Source: Sphingomonas naphthae
GTDB taxonomy: Bacteria > Pseudomonadota > Alphaproteobacteria > Sphingomonadales > Sphingomonadaceae
Direction of reading: 5' to 3'
Assembly (NCBI RefSeq): GCF_028607085.1
Contig: NZ_CP117414.1
Coordinates: 1 to 50,217 of the forward strand
Length of the DNA stretch: 50,217 nucleotides
Part shown: positions 1 through 8,339 of the stretch, in pieces
How the letters are laid out: every line of letters begins with the position of its first letter
Position numbering within the stretch: position 1 is the first letter of the stretch
Translations under genes and position numbers: made by a program
Notes under the pieces: generated by a model
Seen by the model: only the letters and a program-made list of their open reading frames with translations
Databases searched by the model: none
What the model was told of the DNA's origin: nothing

Positions 1-357
1 CAGCTCGCGCTCGAACTCCGCGATGCCGGCGAACACGGTGAGCACCATGCGTCCCGCAGGCGTGGTCGTGTCGGCCCAGGGCTCGGCGAGCGAGCGCAGC
101 CCCGCTCCCGCCTCGTTCAGCTTCTCGGCGATGTCGAGCAGGTCGCGCGTCGACCGCGCTAGGCGATCGAGCCGGGTGACCACAACCACGTCGTCGTCGC
201 GCAGCTGCTCCAGCATCCGGTCGAGTTCCGGTCGGGCGCGCTTGGCGCCGGACACCTTCTCCTCGAATGTCCGCCGGCATCCGGCCGCCTTCAGTGCCGT
301 CTTTTGAAGCGTGAGATCCTGATCGTCGGTAGATACGCGCGCATAGCCGAGGAGCAT
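1..357 (-). CDS. tnpR: Tn3 resolvase TnpR, N-terminal part (gene continues at 50217-49993)
   Basis: Serine recombinase that resolves transposition cointegrates at the res site. The reading frame starts with ATG at 357 (MLLGYARVST, with the catalytic serine in the RVST motif) and runs 119 codons to base 1, ending GIAEFEREL. It continues without a break at 50217 with IHQRTSSGRA and ends at 49993, giving a 193-residue protein. The joined sequence matches the intact resolvase at 35271-35825 through the same region, so the cut at base 1 is only where the circle was opened. It is divergent from tnpA (3602), the classic arrangement with res between them, but a second transposon now separates the two genes. 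I see no defect in the protein. Confidence 0.93.
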   Translation of the reverse strand, partial: MLLGYARVSTDDQDLTLQKTALKAAGCRRTFEEKVSGAKRARPELDRMLEQLRDDDVVVVTRLDRLARSTRDLLDIAEKLNEAGAGLRSLAEPWADTTTPAGRMVLTVFAGIAEFEREL

Positions 358-422
358 GTCGCAGATGTGCATTGGAACACGGCTGATTAGCAACAGACAT
401 TTGCGACAGCGTCCGCCCTCGT

Positions 423-470
423 GTGTAAACGCTCGCGCTAAATGGCGGCGTTCTGATCGCGCTATTTGTC
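423..470 (+). repeat. Left terminal inverted repeat of the nested transposon
   Basis: 48 bases beginning GTGTAAACGCTCGCGCTAA, repeated inverted at 3450-3497 with two mismatches. The tniB stop codon (469-471) overlaps its inner edge. The flanking CTCGT (418-422) is the target duplication. Confidence 0.93.
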
Positions 471-1347
471 AGTTGCCGGGTCCGATGACGAGGCAATCGC
501 GCGCGGCCTGAACGATGTCAGCGGTGACCTCCTCGACGCGGTTGAGGGTCATGATCCGCCGCATCTGCGCGAACAGGCGCTCCATGAGCCGGAAGTTGCC
601 GCGCGTGATGCGGATCACGGCTGCCTGCGCTTCGATCGCGTCGAGTTGGGCCGGGTCGAAGCTGATCCCGAAATCGCCGGCGTGGGTCGCGAGCAGCAGC
701 CGCATTTCGGTCTCGGTAAGCGGTTTGAACTCGTGGACGAAGCCGATCCGCGAGTAGAGCTGGGCATAGCGGGCGAGGCGCTTCTCCAAGCCCGGCATAC
801 CCATCAGGATCAGCCCGAAGCCGTGGCGATCGGCCATGTCGCGGAGATGTTCGAGCGACTTTATGGTCAGGCGGTCGGCCTCGTCGACGATGACGAGGGG
901 GCAGGCGATGCGGGCGGCGTCATGGGTGATTTCGTCCTGCGAGCCGCCCGCGACCGTCAGCCGGGCATAGCCCAGCTTAATGAGGTTGAGGCCCAACACC
1001 GCGTCGATCGTCTTGGGCGTGTTGCTGACCGACACGGTGTAGAAGACGGCGCGGCAGCGAGCGACCTTTTCGCCAAGGAGCGCGGCAATGGGACGGAGCG
1101 CGGCATATTCCCCCAGGTCGGGGAAGCTGGAAAACTCGCGCGCCGATCGCGTCTTTCCGACGCCCGGCCGGCCATGACACACGCCGATATAGCGGTAGTG
1201 CGCGCAGGCTTCGGCAAACTCGACGAACCGGGCATGTTCGCGGGTCGCCAGGAACGGCTGCTCGACCAGGAACTCAATCGTCAGCGGCGTAGAGCCGGAG
1301 CCCTCGGTAGGTGGTGGGCCGGGAAGCCGTATCCTCTTGGTCGCCAT
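469..1347 (-). CDS. tniB: TniB-like transposition ATPase
   Basis: AAA+ ATP-binding partner of a Tn5053/Tn402-type transposase; such proteins select or prepare target DNA for the DDE enzyme. The 292-residue product has a Walker A motif GRPGVGKT at residues 59-66 and a Walker B stretch LVIVDEAD at 151-158. The start was set at the ATG at 1347 (MATKRIRLPG) because residues further upstream look like out-of-frame tniA sequence. The gene starts inside tniA (74-nt overlap), implying coupled translation, and its stop lies in the terminal repeat. IS21-type IstB is the main alternative, but the large DDE partner and the resolvase favour TniB. Confidence 0.85.
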   Translation of the reverse strand: MATKRIRLPGPPPTEGSGSTPLTIEFLVEQPFLATREHARFVEFAEACAHYRYIGVCHGRPGVGKTRSAREFSSFPDLGEYAALRPIAALLGEKVARCRAVFYTVSVSNTPKTIDAVLGLNLIKLGYARLTVAGGSQDEITHDAARIACPLVIVDEADRLTIKSLEHLRDMADRHGFGLILMGMPGLEKRLARYAQLYSRIGFVHEFKPLTETEMRLLLATHAGDFGISFDPAQLDAIEAQAAVIRITRGNFRLMERLFAQMRRIMTLNRVEEVTADIVQAARDCLVIGPGN

Positions 1348-2752
1348 CGAAGGTCTCCGTGGGGGCAGGCACCTGCTTGTCGCGCTCCTTCGCGCCGCGC
1401 CGGGCGCGCTGGATCGCGCGCAACGACGGGTGCCCAGCGTGCTCGGAGCTGAGCGCACGGCAGACGAACCGGCCCTGGTGGTAGACGTGGATCTCGGTCA
1501 GGTCGCGGGGGTCATAGACCGCCTCGACCTGCTCGCCGACGAAGGCCGCGAGCGTGGGTTCGACATAGCGCCTGCCCATCAGACGGATGCCGTCGCGCAG
1601 CACTTTACGGGGCTTGGGCACGTGCACGAGCAGCATGTCGAGCTGTTCAAGGCTGTCGGGCATTGCGGGCAGGAACCCGCCCTTCTGCCAGCGCGTGATC
1701 GGCGGTTCGCCGGTGCTGCCATGCGGGCGACGATGATAGACGCCGCACACGAACGCCTCGAAGCGGGCGCGCAGCTCGTCGAGCGTGAGCACTGGCGCCG
1801 ACAGCGGCTTGCCCGCGATCAGGTGGCCGGGCAGGTCGGGCAGGAACATGTCGTTGATGGTGCGGAACAGCCGCTCGATCTTGCCGCGCCCGCGAGGACG
1901 CCCCGGCAGCGAATGGATGAGGCGGATTTTGAGGGCGATGCACGCCTGCTCGATATGCTCGGAGATGAAATCCGAGCCGTTGTCGACGTAAAGCTGTTCG
2001 GGAATGCCGCTGACGATCCATTCGGGATTGGGCTTGCGCCAGATCGCCTGCCGCAAGGCGAGCGCCGTGTTGAGGGCACTGGGGGCATCGAGGCTGAGGA
2101 AGTAACCGGCGATGGCTCGGCTGTGATCGTCAACGATGACGGTCAGCCAAGGACGCACCGGGGTTCCGGCATCATCGAGCACGAGAATGTCGAGAACGGT
2201 ATGATCGGCCTGCCACATCTCGTTCGAGGTCGCGGCTTCGCGCCGATGCACTAGCTCGTGCTGGTCGCGGTAGACGGCCGGATCGGAGGCTGCGGCGATC
2301 TGGCTTGCCGGTATCGCCCTGACGACACGCGCGACGGCCGCATAGCTGGGGGTTCGGTGTCCATGCGCGATGGCGAGTTCCTGCACCTTTCGGTGAATGG
2401 CGGCGACCGGGGGTCGCGGGCGCTTGGTGGCGAGAGTGCGGGTCAGTTCGACCAGATGTTCCGGTAGGTGCAGCCTGCCCCGATCGTTGCGCGGCAGACG
2501 CGCGAGACCGGCAAGTCCTTCGGCACGGTAGCGCCCGAGCCAGCGCTGCAACGTCCGCTCGCTCAGCGTGCCGGTGCGGGCGAGGTCCGCGAGCGGGATG
2601 CCATCGGCGAGGTGCGGTTCAAGGACGCGGTAGCGCTCGATCGCCAGCGGCGGGACAAGCGCCGGATGCGTCACCGCCGACGGTCCGTGTCGCAGGTAAG
2701 GAAAACGGAGATTTGCCTGCCCATCGCCATGCGAGTCCGCTCGCGTTGCCAA
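1274..2752 (-). CDS. tniA: TniA-like DDE transposase
   Basis: Mu/retroviral-integrase-fold transposase that cuts and joins the ends of the nested element. An N-terminal HTH region (about residues 40-145) precedes the rve catalytic core with D183 (WQADHT), D257 (YVDNGS) and E293 (KIERLF). The last two are separated by exactly 35 residues, the DD35E pattern. A Mu-type C-terminal beta domain follows near residues 385-440. At up to 492 residues it is somewhat shorter than typical TniA. The listed start is TTG (2752); a GTG at 2674 (residue 27) is a reasonable alternative. tniB overlaps its 3' end. Confidence 0.88.
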   Translation of the reverse strand: MATRADSHGDGQANLRFPYLRHGPSAVTHPALVPPLAIERYRVLEPHLADGIPLADLARTGTLSERTLQRWLGRYRAEGLAGLARLPRNDRGRLHLPEHLVELTRTLATKRPRPPVAAIHRKVQELAIAHGHRTPSYAAVARVVRAIPASQIAAASDPAVYRDQHELVHRREAATSNEMWQADHTVLDILVLDDAGTPVRPWLTVIVDDHSRAIAGYFLSLDAPSALNTALALRQAIWRKPNPEWIVSGIPEQLYVDNGSDFISEHIEQACIALKIRLIHSLPGRPRGRGKIERLFRTINDMFLPDLPGHLIAGKPLSAPVLTLDELRARFEAFVCGVYHRRPHGSTGEPPITRWQKGGFLPAMPDSLEQLDMLLVHVPKPRKVLRDGIRLMGRRYVEPTLAAFVGEQVEAVYDPRDLTEIHVYHQGRFVCRALSSEHAGHPSLRAIQRARRGAKERDKQVPAPTETFDGDQEDTASRPTTYRGLRLYAADD

Positions 2753-2865
2753 ACCGGCCTGTTCGACGTAAATCTACCCGGTAAAGAAAACTAGGGCAAC
2801 ATAGACCTGCCGATGACGACTTTCTTCCCAAACCGCGCCCGATCGGGGCGCCACCGGCCCTACGC

Positions 2866-3438
2866 ATGAAAATCGGTTACGCCCGCGTATCGACCGCCGA
2901 GCAGAACCTGGACCTCCAGCGTGATGCGCTGAAGGCTGCCGGCTGCGAGAAGGTCATCACCGACAAGGCCTCCGGGGCGACTGCCGCTCGCCCTGGATTG
3001 GAAAAGGTGAAGGAGCTGCTTCGCGCCGGCGACACACTGGTGGTCTGGCGCCTCGACAGGCTCGGCCGCTCGCTCCGTGATCTGATCGGATGGATGACCT
3101 ACCTCGACGAGGAAAAGGTCGGGCTGCTGAGCCTGCACGAGGCGATCGACACGACCACCACGTCGGGCAAGCTTACCTTCCACCTGTTCGGGGCATTGGC
3201 GGAGTTCGAGCGCAACCTGATCCGCGAGCGGACCCAGGCCGGTCTCACCGCAGCCCGCGCTCGCGGCAAGAAGGGTGGCCGGCCGGCCGCACTCGGCAAG
3301 GACAAGCGCGACCTGGCCGTCAGGCTCTACCACGAGAACACGATGCCGATCGCCAAGATTTGCTCGATGCTCGGCATCTCCAAGCCAACACTCTACGCCT
3401 ATGTGCGATCGGCCGAGACCAAGCCGGTAGCCGCGTAG
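2866..3438 (+). CDS. tniR: Serine resolvase of the nested transposon (TniR-type)
   Basis: 190-residue small serine recombinase. The N-terminal catalytic domain starts MKIGYARVST with nucleophile S9, followed by the conserved WRLDRLGRS and EFERNLIRERT segments. A C-terminal Hin-type HTH (about residues 145-180, ending ISKPTLYAYV) binds the resolution site. It is transcribed divergently from tniA, with about 110 bp between start codons that should hold its res site. Its stop lies 11 bp inside the right terminal repeat. It is clearly distinct in sequence from the other two resolvases on this plasmid (357/49993 and 35271), so it probably does not act on their sites. Confidence 0.93.
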   Translation: MKIGYARVSTAEQNLDLQRDALKAAGCEKVITDKASGATAARPGLEKVKELLRAGDTLVVWRLDRLGRSLRDLIGWMTYLDEEKVGLLSLHEAIDTTTTSGKLTFHLFGALAEFERNLIRERTQAGLTAARARGKKGGRPAALGKDKRDLAVRLYHENTMPIAKICSMLGISKPTLYAYVRSAETKPVAA

Positions 3439-3449
3439 CGACGCTCGCC

Positions 3450-3497
3450 GACAAATAGCGCGATCAGAATGCCGCCACTTAGCGCGAGCGTTTACAC
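3450..3497 (-). repeat. Right terminal inverted repeat of the nested transposon
   Basis: Inverted copy of 423-470 (46 of 48 identical). The next five bases, CTCGT (3498-3502), repeat the bases before the left end. Confidence 0.93.
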
Positions 3498-3523
3498 CTC
3501 GTGGCGTGACCGGTCAGGGCCGC

Positions 3524-3551
3524 TGTCGCGAAACTTGAGAGTTACGCGACA
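3524..3551. promoter_or_regulatory. Palindromic res subsite upstream of tnpA
   Basis: A 28-bp near-perfect palindrome with arms TGTCGCGAAACT and AGTTACGCGACA, typical of a serine-resolvase binding subsite. A closely similar palindrome lies at 35158-35185 upstream of the second, related resolvase. A half-copy (TTGCGACAG, about 401-409) remains on the tnpR side of the nested element, so the original res region seems to have been split by the insertion. Confidence 0.72.
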
Positions 3552-3601
3552 CCTCGCACGTGTCGGCCATAAACTATACGCTCCCGGACAGGGGGTGATC
3601 G

Positions 3602-6401
3602 ATGGCCAGACGCGATCTGTTAACGGGCGACGAACGCCGCGCGTTGTTCGGCGTGCCCCTCGACCATGCCTCGCTCGCCAAGCATTACACGGTTGCCGAT
3701 GAGGACCGGCCACTGATCGAAGCGAAGCGCGGCGACGCCAACCGGCTCGGCTTCGCGCTGCACCTCGCCCTGCTGCGTCATCCCGGCTTCGGCATACGCC
3801 ACGACGATGTCGTCCCCGATTTTCTGATCCGGCACCTGGCCGCGCAACTCGACATCGCGCCCACAGCGTTCGAGGGCTACGCGCATCGCGCCCAGACCCG
3901 GCTCGAACACGCCTGGGAGGCGATGGAGCGTTTGCGCCTGCGCGCGTTCGAGGCGGCCGACGTCCCCGGCGCGCTCGGCGCAGCCACCCGCGCGGCGGAA
4001 GCGACCGAACGGGGCAAGCCGATCGCCGCGGCAGTGCTGGGCCATTTGCGTGCTGCCCGGATCGTTCTGCCCGCGCCCGCCCGTATCGAGCGGATCGGGG
4101 TGGCGGGGCGCGCCATGGCGCGCCGCCTCGCGGCCGACACGCTGGTCGATGCGCTTGCTCCGGAGCAGGTGACGGGGCTGGATGCGTTGCTGATCGTGGA
4201 CCAGGATCGCAGCACGACGCCGCTCGCGTGGCTGCGCGACACGTCGGACAGCCCGACCGCGCGCAATCTCGCCGGCATTCTCGCCCGGCTCGCGCACGTG
4301 CGCCGGCTCGGGCTCGACCCGGGCATGGCCGGCCGCATCCACGAGCACCGCTTCGAGCAGCTCGTGCGCGAAGGCCACGTCGCGCCCGCGTTCCTCCTGT
4401 CCGACTACTCGCTCCGCAGAAGGCGCGCGACACTCGCCGCAGCCGTCATCGACCTGGAAGCGCGGCTCGCGGACGCCGCGATCGAGATGTTCGGCAAGCA
4501 GACCGGCCTCCTGTTCGCCAGGGCCAGGGCCGCGCAGAAGCGCGGCATCGAGGCGACCACACGCGACGTGAACCGGCTCATGCGGCTGCTGGGCGCCACG
4601 GTCGGCGCACTCCGGGTCGCGCGCGAGGACGGGTTGGACGTCTGGGCGGCGCTCGACGACGGGGTGGGCTGGACGAGGCTTCTGGACGCCGAGAGCGAGG
4701 CGACCGCGATCGCCGACCTGACTCGCGACGAGCCGCTGATCCGCGCGGCGGGGCGCTACATGACGATGCGGCGCTACGCGCCCGCGTTTTTTGACGCGTT
4801 CCGGTTCAAGGCGGCAGGCTCGCGCGACGGCGTGCTCGGCGCGATCAAGGTCGTGCGCGCGCTGAACGCGACCGGGCGGCGAGACGTACCGGCCGATGCG
4901 CCCATGCCGTTTTCCAGAAAATGGAAGGCGGCGATCACCGAGGGCGGCGTCATCGACCGCCGTCGCTACGAAACCGCCACGGTCGCGACCGTGCGCGAGC
5001 GGCTCCAATCGGGCGACCTGTGGGTGGAGGGTACGCGCGAACACCTGCGCTTCGACAGCTATATGCTCCCGCCCGGCAAAGCGGCCGAGATCGCGCTCAC
5101 GCTGCCGTTCGACACCGACGTCAGCCGCTACTTGGAGGGGCGCGCCAGGCTGCTCGACTGGCGGTTGCGCCGGTTCGCAGGCTCGCTGAAGCGCGGCACG
5201 CTCGACGGCGTGGAGCTGCGGGGCGGTAACCTCAGGGTCAGCCCGCTCGCGGCCGTAACGCCCGCTGCGGCCGACAGGCTGGACGCGGCCGTCGACCGGC
5301 TCATGCCCCGCGTGCGCATCACCGAGCTGCTCGCCGAGGTGGAAGCCCGCACCGGGTTCCTGTGCGCATTTCCGGAACTGCGCTCGGGCCGCGCCCACTC
5401 CAACCCGCAGGCCGTGCTCGCCGCGATCCTGGCAGACGCGACGAACCTCGGCATCGAGCGCATGGCCAACGCCAGCCAGGGCGTCACCTACGCCCAGCTC
5501 GCCTGGACGCATGGCTGGTACGTATCGGAAGAGAATTACGCGGCAGGGCTGCGCCATCTGGTGGACGCGCAAGCCGCGCTGCCGCTCACGCGCGTGTGGG
5601 GCGACGGCACCGCGTCGAGCTCGGACGGGCAGTTCTTCCGCTCGGGCAGGCGGGGCGCGGCCGGCAGCACCAACGCGCGCTACGACCGGGAGCCGGGGCA
5701 GAAGATCTACGCCCATGTCGCCGATACCTACGCGCCCTACCATGTCCGGCTGATCTCGGCGACCGCGGCGGAGGCGCCCTATGTGCTGGACGGGCTGGTC
5801 GCGCACGGCTGCGGCATCGAACCCGCGACCCACTATGCCGATACGGGCGGCGCGTCCGACCACGTGTTCGCGCTCGCGCACCTACTCGGCTTCCGGTTCG
5901 TGCCCCGCCTGCGCGATCTAGCCGATCGCCGGCTCGGCCTGTTCCCGGGCACGGCCCGCCCCGAGGCGCTCGCGAAGCTGATCGGGCGCCCGTTCAACAT
6001 CGCTGCCATCCGCGAAAGCTGGGACGAGATCGTCCGGCTCGCCGCGTCCGTGAAGGCCGGCGTGGTGCTACCGTCGGTCATGCTGAAGAAGCTGGCCGCG
6101 TACCGTCGCCAGAACCGGCTCGACTTCGCGCTCCAGGAGCTGGGCCGGATCGAGCGCACGCTGTTCACGCTCGACTGGCTAGAATCCAGGGCGCTCCGCC
6201 AGCAGTGTCAGGCTGGGCGAGCATCTGCGCGCCAGCGGCGAGCCCGCGCCCGACGAGCTGCTCGCCCATGTAGCCCCGCTAGGCTGGCGACACATCAGCC
6301 TGACCGGCGATTACCTCTGGCAAAACGCCGCTGCCGAGCTCGATCAAGACGGCTACCGCGCACTCAACATCGCCGGCGGACCCGGAGCCAAGGTGGCCTG
6401 A
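3602..6401 (+). pseudogene. tnpA: Tn3-family transposase TnpA, internal deletion with frame change
   Basis: Cut-and-copy transposase of the surrounding element, starting at ATG 3602 (MARRDLLTGD). The N-terminal DUF4158-type region is intact, as are two catalytic aspartates, D668 (WGDGTAS) and D747 (HYADTGGASD). After LFTLDWLESRALRQQCQAG (ending about 6210) the frame runs into unrelated sequence. The genuine C-terminus continues in another frame from about 6207 (LGEHLRAS ... PLGWRHISLTGDYLW) and stops at 6401. Compared with Tn3 family members, roughly 55 residues between these blocks are missing. That segment normally holds the conserved LNKGEARNAL-like stretch and the third catalytic residue (Glu). 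The protein should therefore be inactive, and the transposon could move only if TnpA is supplied in trans. Confidence 0.88.
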
Positions 6402-6426
6402 GCCGCCCTGTTCGCTACCTGTTCAG

Positions 6427-6464
6427 CTTACCGCTGTCCGTGTCACAAACCTTGAGGTGCTCCC
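6427..6464 (-). repeat. Right 38-bp terminal repeat of the Tn3-family transposon
   Basis: Read on the minus strand it begins GGGAGCACCTCAAGG and ends GCGGTAAG, with the GGG start and TAAG end usual for Tn3 family ends. It matches 49001-49038 at about 31 of 38 positions. TGATT follows immediately (6465-6469) as the target duplication. Confidence 0.92.
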
Positions 6465-6669
6465 TGATTGGAAGAGCGGACGCCGTCTGGCCTGGCTATG
6501 CGTCGTGCTGCTTTTTGCCGGGCTCGCCGCCCTTCTTCTGCTCGGCTCCTGGCCGATCGCAACGATGTGCTGGATCGGGTTCGCGGCAAGCGGCGTGACC
6601 ATGCTGATCCGCTTCTACGATCACCGCTTCTTCATCACTCGACGTGCCGATTTTCAGGACCGCCGCTGA
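6465..6669 (+). pseudogene. 3' part of a small membrane-protein gene split by the Tn3 element
   Basis: Reading frame WKSGRRLAWLCVV..., with two hydrophobic segments and a basic, aromatic tail (FYDHRFFITRR). It has no start of its own; the only upstream start-like codon (GTG 6457) lies inside the transposon end. When the transposon and one TGATT copy are removed, the frame joins exactly to 48925-49000 (MKQRSDRIMA ... FERRD) to give an intact 91-residue protein. The ancestral product is therefore a small two-helix membrane protein of unknown function. It followed the XRE regulator at 48498 by 1 nt and was probably co-transcribed with it. Confidence 0.85.
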
Positions 6670-6699
6670 CCTGTCCAGGCCGCGCGATCGGGCCGACGT

Positions 6700-7446
6700 T
6701 CATGCCACTTTGCGAGGATGGATGTAGACCTTGAGGCCGTCCCGGCGGATATCGAAAGCGTCGATCTTCTCGATCAGCGTGATGAGCTTGGCGCAACCGT
6801 AATTGCGCGGGTCGAAGTCCGGGGTCAGCGCGATCAGACGCTGCCCGACCGAGCCCAGGAAATACCAGCCCGCCTGATCATCGAGCTGCCCCAGTGCGGT
6901 CTCGATCAGGGCCGCGGCAGCCACTGCCGGCAAGCCTGTCGCCTTGGTGGCATCGCCCGCGGTTTGGCTCGCTGGGATGACCGGTGCGGCCTTCCCGGGT
7001 GAGGTCAGGTTTTCGGTGTAGATGAAGCGTTTGCAGGCCTGCCGGAAGCTGGCCGGCGTCTTGTTCTCGCCGAAGCCGAAAACGTCGATGCCCTGTTCCC
7101 GGATACGCGCTGCCAGCCGGGTGAAATCGCCATCCGACGACACGAGGCAGAAGCCGTCGAAGCGACCCGAATACAGGAGGTCCATGGCGTCGATGACCAG
7201 CGCGATATCGGAGGCGTTCTTGCCGACCGTGTTCGCGAAATTCTGATGCGGCAGGCACGCATAGAGCGGCGCGATTTCGGCCCAGCCTTTCAGCCTAGTA
7301 CCGGTAAAATCGCCGTAGATCCGCCGCACGCTGGCCTCACCGATCTTCGCGATCTCCTCGAAAAGCCCCGCCGCGATCTGAGGGGATGCGTTATCCGCAT
7401 CGATCAGGACAGCAAGCTTGCGAGAGGCGATCGGATCGTCGGTCAT
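6700..7446 (-). CDS. NYN-domain (LabA/DUF88-like) RNase-type protein with OST-HTH-like tail
   Basis: N-terminal PIN-like NYN domain with acidic motifs LIDADNA near the start, ALVIDAMDLLYSGRFDGF and SSDGDFTRLAARIRE. These are the usual metal-binding aspartates of this predicted RNA-cleaving family. The C-terminal third (from about residue 170; GWYFLGSVGQRLIALTPDFD, then KLITLIEKID) resembles the OST-HTH/LOTUS RNA-binding domain often fused to NYN. The start was placed at ATG 7446 (MTDDPIASRK); ATGs at 7455 and 7458 are possible, and no strong ribosome site distinguishes them. It appears monocistronic. Confidence 0.78.
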   Translation of the reverse strand: MTDDPIASRKLAVLIDADNASPQIAAGLFEEIAKIGEASVRRIYGDFTGTRLKGWAEIAPLYACLPHQNFANTVGKNASDIALVIDAMDLLYSGRFDGFCLVSSDGDFTRLAARIREQGIDVFGFGENKTPASFRQACKRFIYTENLTSPGKAAPVIPASQTAGDATKATGLPAVAAAALIETALGQLDDQAGWYFLGSVGQRLIALTPDFDPRNYGCAKLITLIEKIDAFDIRRDGLKVYIHPRKVA

Positions 7447-7919
7447 TACAGGCATCATGTCGGTAATCCGACCGCTTGTCATCACGGCATCGGCCGGTAG
7501 CCCACAGCAATCTCCAGAATGTCTCAAACAGACCCGGACCCGCTGCCGACGCCGCGTTTCTGGCCGTCCCGCGGTGCCGGAATATGGCTCGCCGGAAGTT
7601 ATGCCCGGTCGAGATGCCGAGCCTATGTCATGGCACCCTGGAGGCCGTGCGTAGCGGCGTAGCAGGCCTGTAGCACGTCCCCAGCCAGCTTTCGCCCGCC
7701 CGGTAGCAATCCTGCTACTCTGCTACACCATTGTCGACGAACGACTTTTCGCCCGTTGCGCAGCCGCTATGCATAGCGTGGTGTGTGCCCCTACCCTTTA
7801 TCGATCCTGATGCCGCCATTGGTTTGTTTGGTGATCTCGACATCATTCCCGGTTTTCGGCGGGGCCCTCGGCCGGCGTGACAGCCGGCCAGCAGATCACG
7901 CTTGCGTCGGACGCGCCGT
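7447..7919. other. Intergenic region, no convincing gene
   Basis: About 470 bp between the NYN gene and the end of the emfourin-like operon. Frames in this stretch have no family resemblance and mostly lack ribosome sites. A GC-rich hairpin (GCCGGC arms around GTGACA, about 7871-7888) lies just past the end of the minus-strand operon. It could help end transcription, but it has no T-tract. Confidence 0.4.
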
Positions 7920-8303
7920 TCACACCCCGGGACCGGCCACCTGCGCCGCCAGCAATGCCGCGAACGCCTCGTCGCCCAGCGTCTGCTGCGTCAGGACCTT
8001 GCGGTCGTTCACGGCACGTCTGGTCAGGCGGATCAGATGTGCGAGTCCGGGGGTCTCGAAGGGGTCGTTGATCGACAGCTTGCGGGATCGTCCGCCCGCC
8101 GTGATCGCGAGGTGAAAGATGCGATCTGAGGGTCCCGCCGGCCCCTGCTCCGGCCGTTCGAAAAATCCGATTTCGTCAGCGTGTGCAAGCAGCGCCGACC
8201 AGTCCGCCGGCACGATCTCCGCCACCGACCGGATATCCTCATGGTATCGCACACCGTGGGGTGTGAACCAGCCCGAGACTCCGACAACGATCCCGTCCGT
8301 CAT
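7920..8303 (-). CDS. Emfourin-like small protein (tentative)
   Basis: 127-residue protein starting MTDGIVVGVSGWF; an in-frame ATG at 8327 is possible, but the AGGAA about 9 nt before 8303 favours the shorter form. A glycine-aromatic beta segment is followed by a loop reading ADWSALLAHADEIGFFE, a variable linker with PSDRIFHLAI, then GRSRKL and LAHLIRLTRRAV. This order resembles emfourin, the inhibitor of protealysin-type M4 proteases. It is the last gene of the operon and follows the next emfourin-like gene by 36 nt. No M4 protease is encoded on the plasmid, so a protease target, if any, must be elsewhere. Function is inferred from pattern only. Confidence 0.5.
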   Translation of the reverse strand: MTDGIVVGVSGWFTPHGVRYHEDIRSVAEIVPADWSALLAHADEIGFFERPEQGPAGPSDRIFHLAITAGGRSRKLSINDPFETPGLAHLIRLTRRAVNDRKVLTQQTLGDEAFAALLAAQVAGPGV

Positions 8304-8339
8304 GGTCGTGGTTTCCTGCTCTCGCATGGCCCCTGATGC

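Larger units (their letters stand above)
423..3497. mobile_element. Nested Tn5053/Tn402-type transposon (tniA-tniB plus resolvase)
   Basis: A 3,075-bp element bounded by 48-bp inverted repeats (423-470 and 3450-3497) that match at 46 of 48 positions. It is flanked by an exact 5-bp duplication, CTCGT (418-422 and 3498-3502). It carries a DDE transposase, an AAA ATPase and a serine resolvase, the set used by Tn5053/Tn402 relatives, but has no tniQ and no cargo. It sits between tnpR and tnpA of the surrounding Tn3-family element, next to palindromic resolvase sites. Tn5053-family transposons are known to favour res regions as targets, so the location fits. Ends and duplication are seen directly; the family assignment rests on the protein content. 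Confidence 0.92.
1..6464. mobile_element. Tn3-family transposon, larger part (continues from 49001-50217 across the circular join)
   Basis: This is the main part of a Tn3-family transposon whose other end lies at 49001. The right terminal repeat is at 6427-6464 and the left one at 49001-49038. Both start GGG, share GCACCTCAAGGTTTGT and GGACAGCGG, and are 38 bp long, the usual Tn3 length. The 5 bases outside each end are identical (TGATT at 48996-49000 and 6465-6469), the usual Tn3 duplication size. Total length across the join is 7,681 bp. It carries an exported-protein gene, a resolvase, a resolution region invaded by another transposon (423-3497), and a damaged transposase gene. Its insertion split a small membrane-protein gene. 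Confidence 0.93.

Noticed and set aside
3620..5881. Long open frame (753 codons) on the minus strand opposite tnpA
   Set aside because: It is a shadow of the high-GC tnpA gene: low-complexity Arg/Gly/Ala-rich translation with no domain, while the plus strand encodes clear Tn3 transposase blocks.
7783..8115. 110-codon plus-strand frame overlapping the emfourin-like gene
   Set aside because: It is antisense to a gene in a clear operon, with biased composition and no ribosome site or family match.
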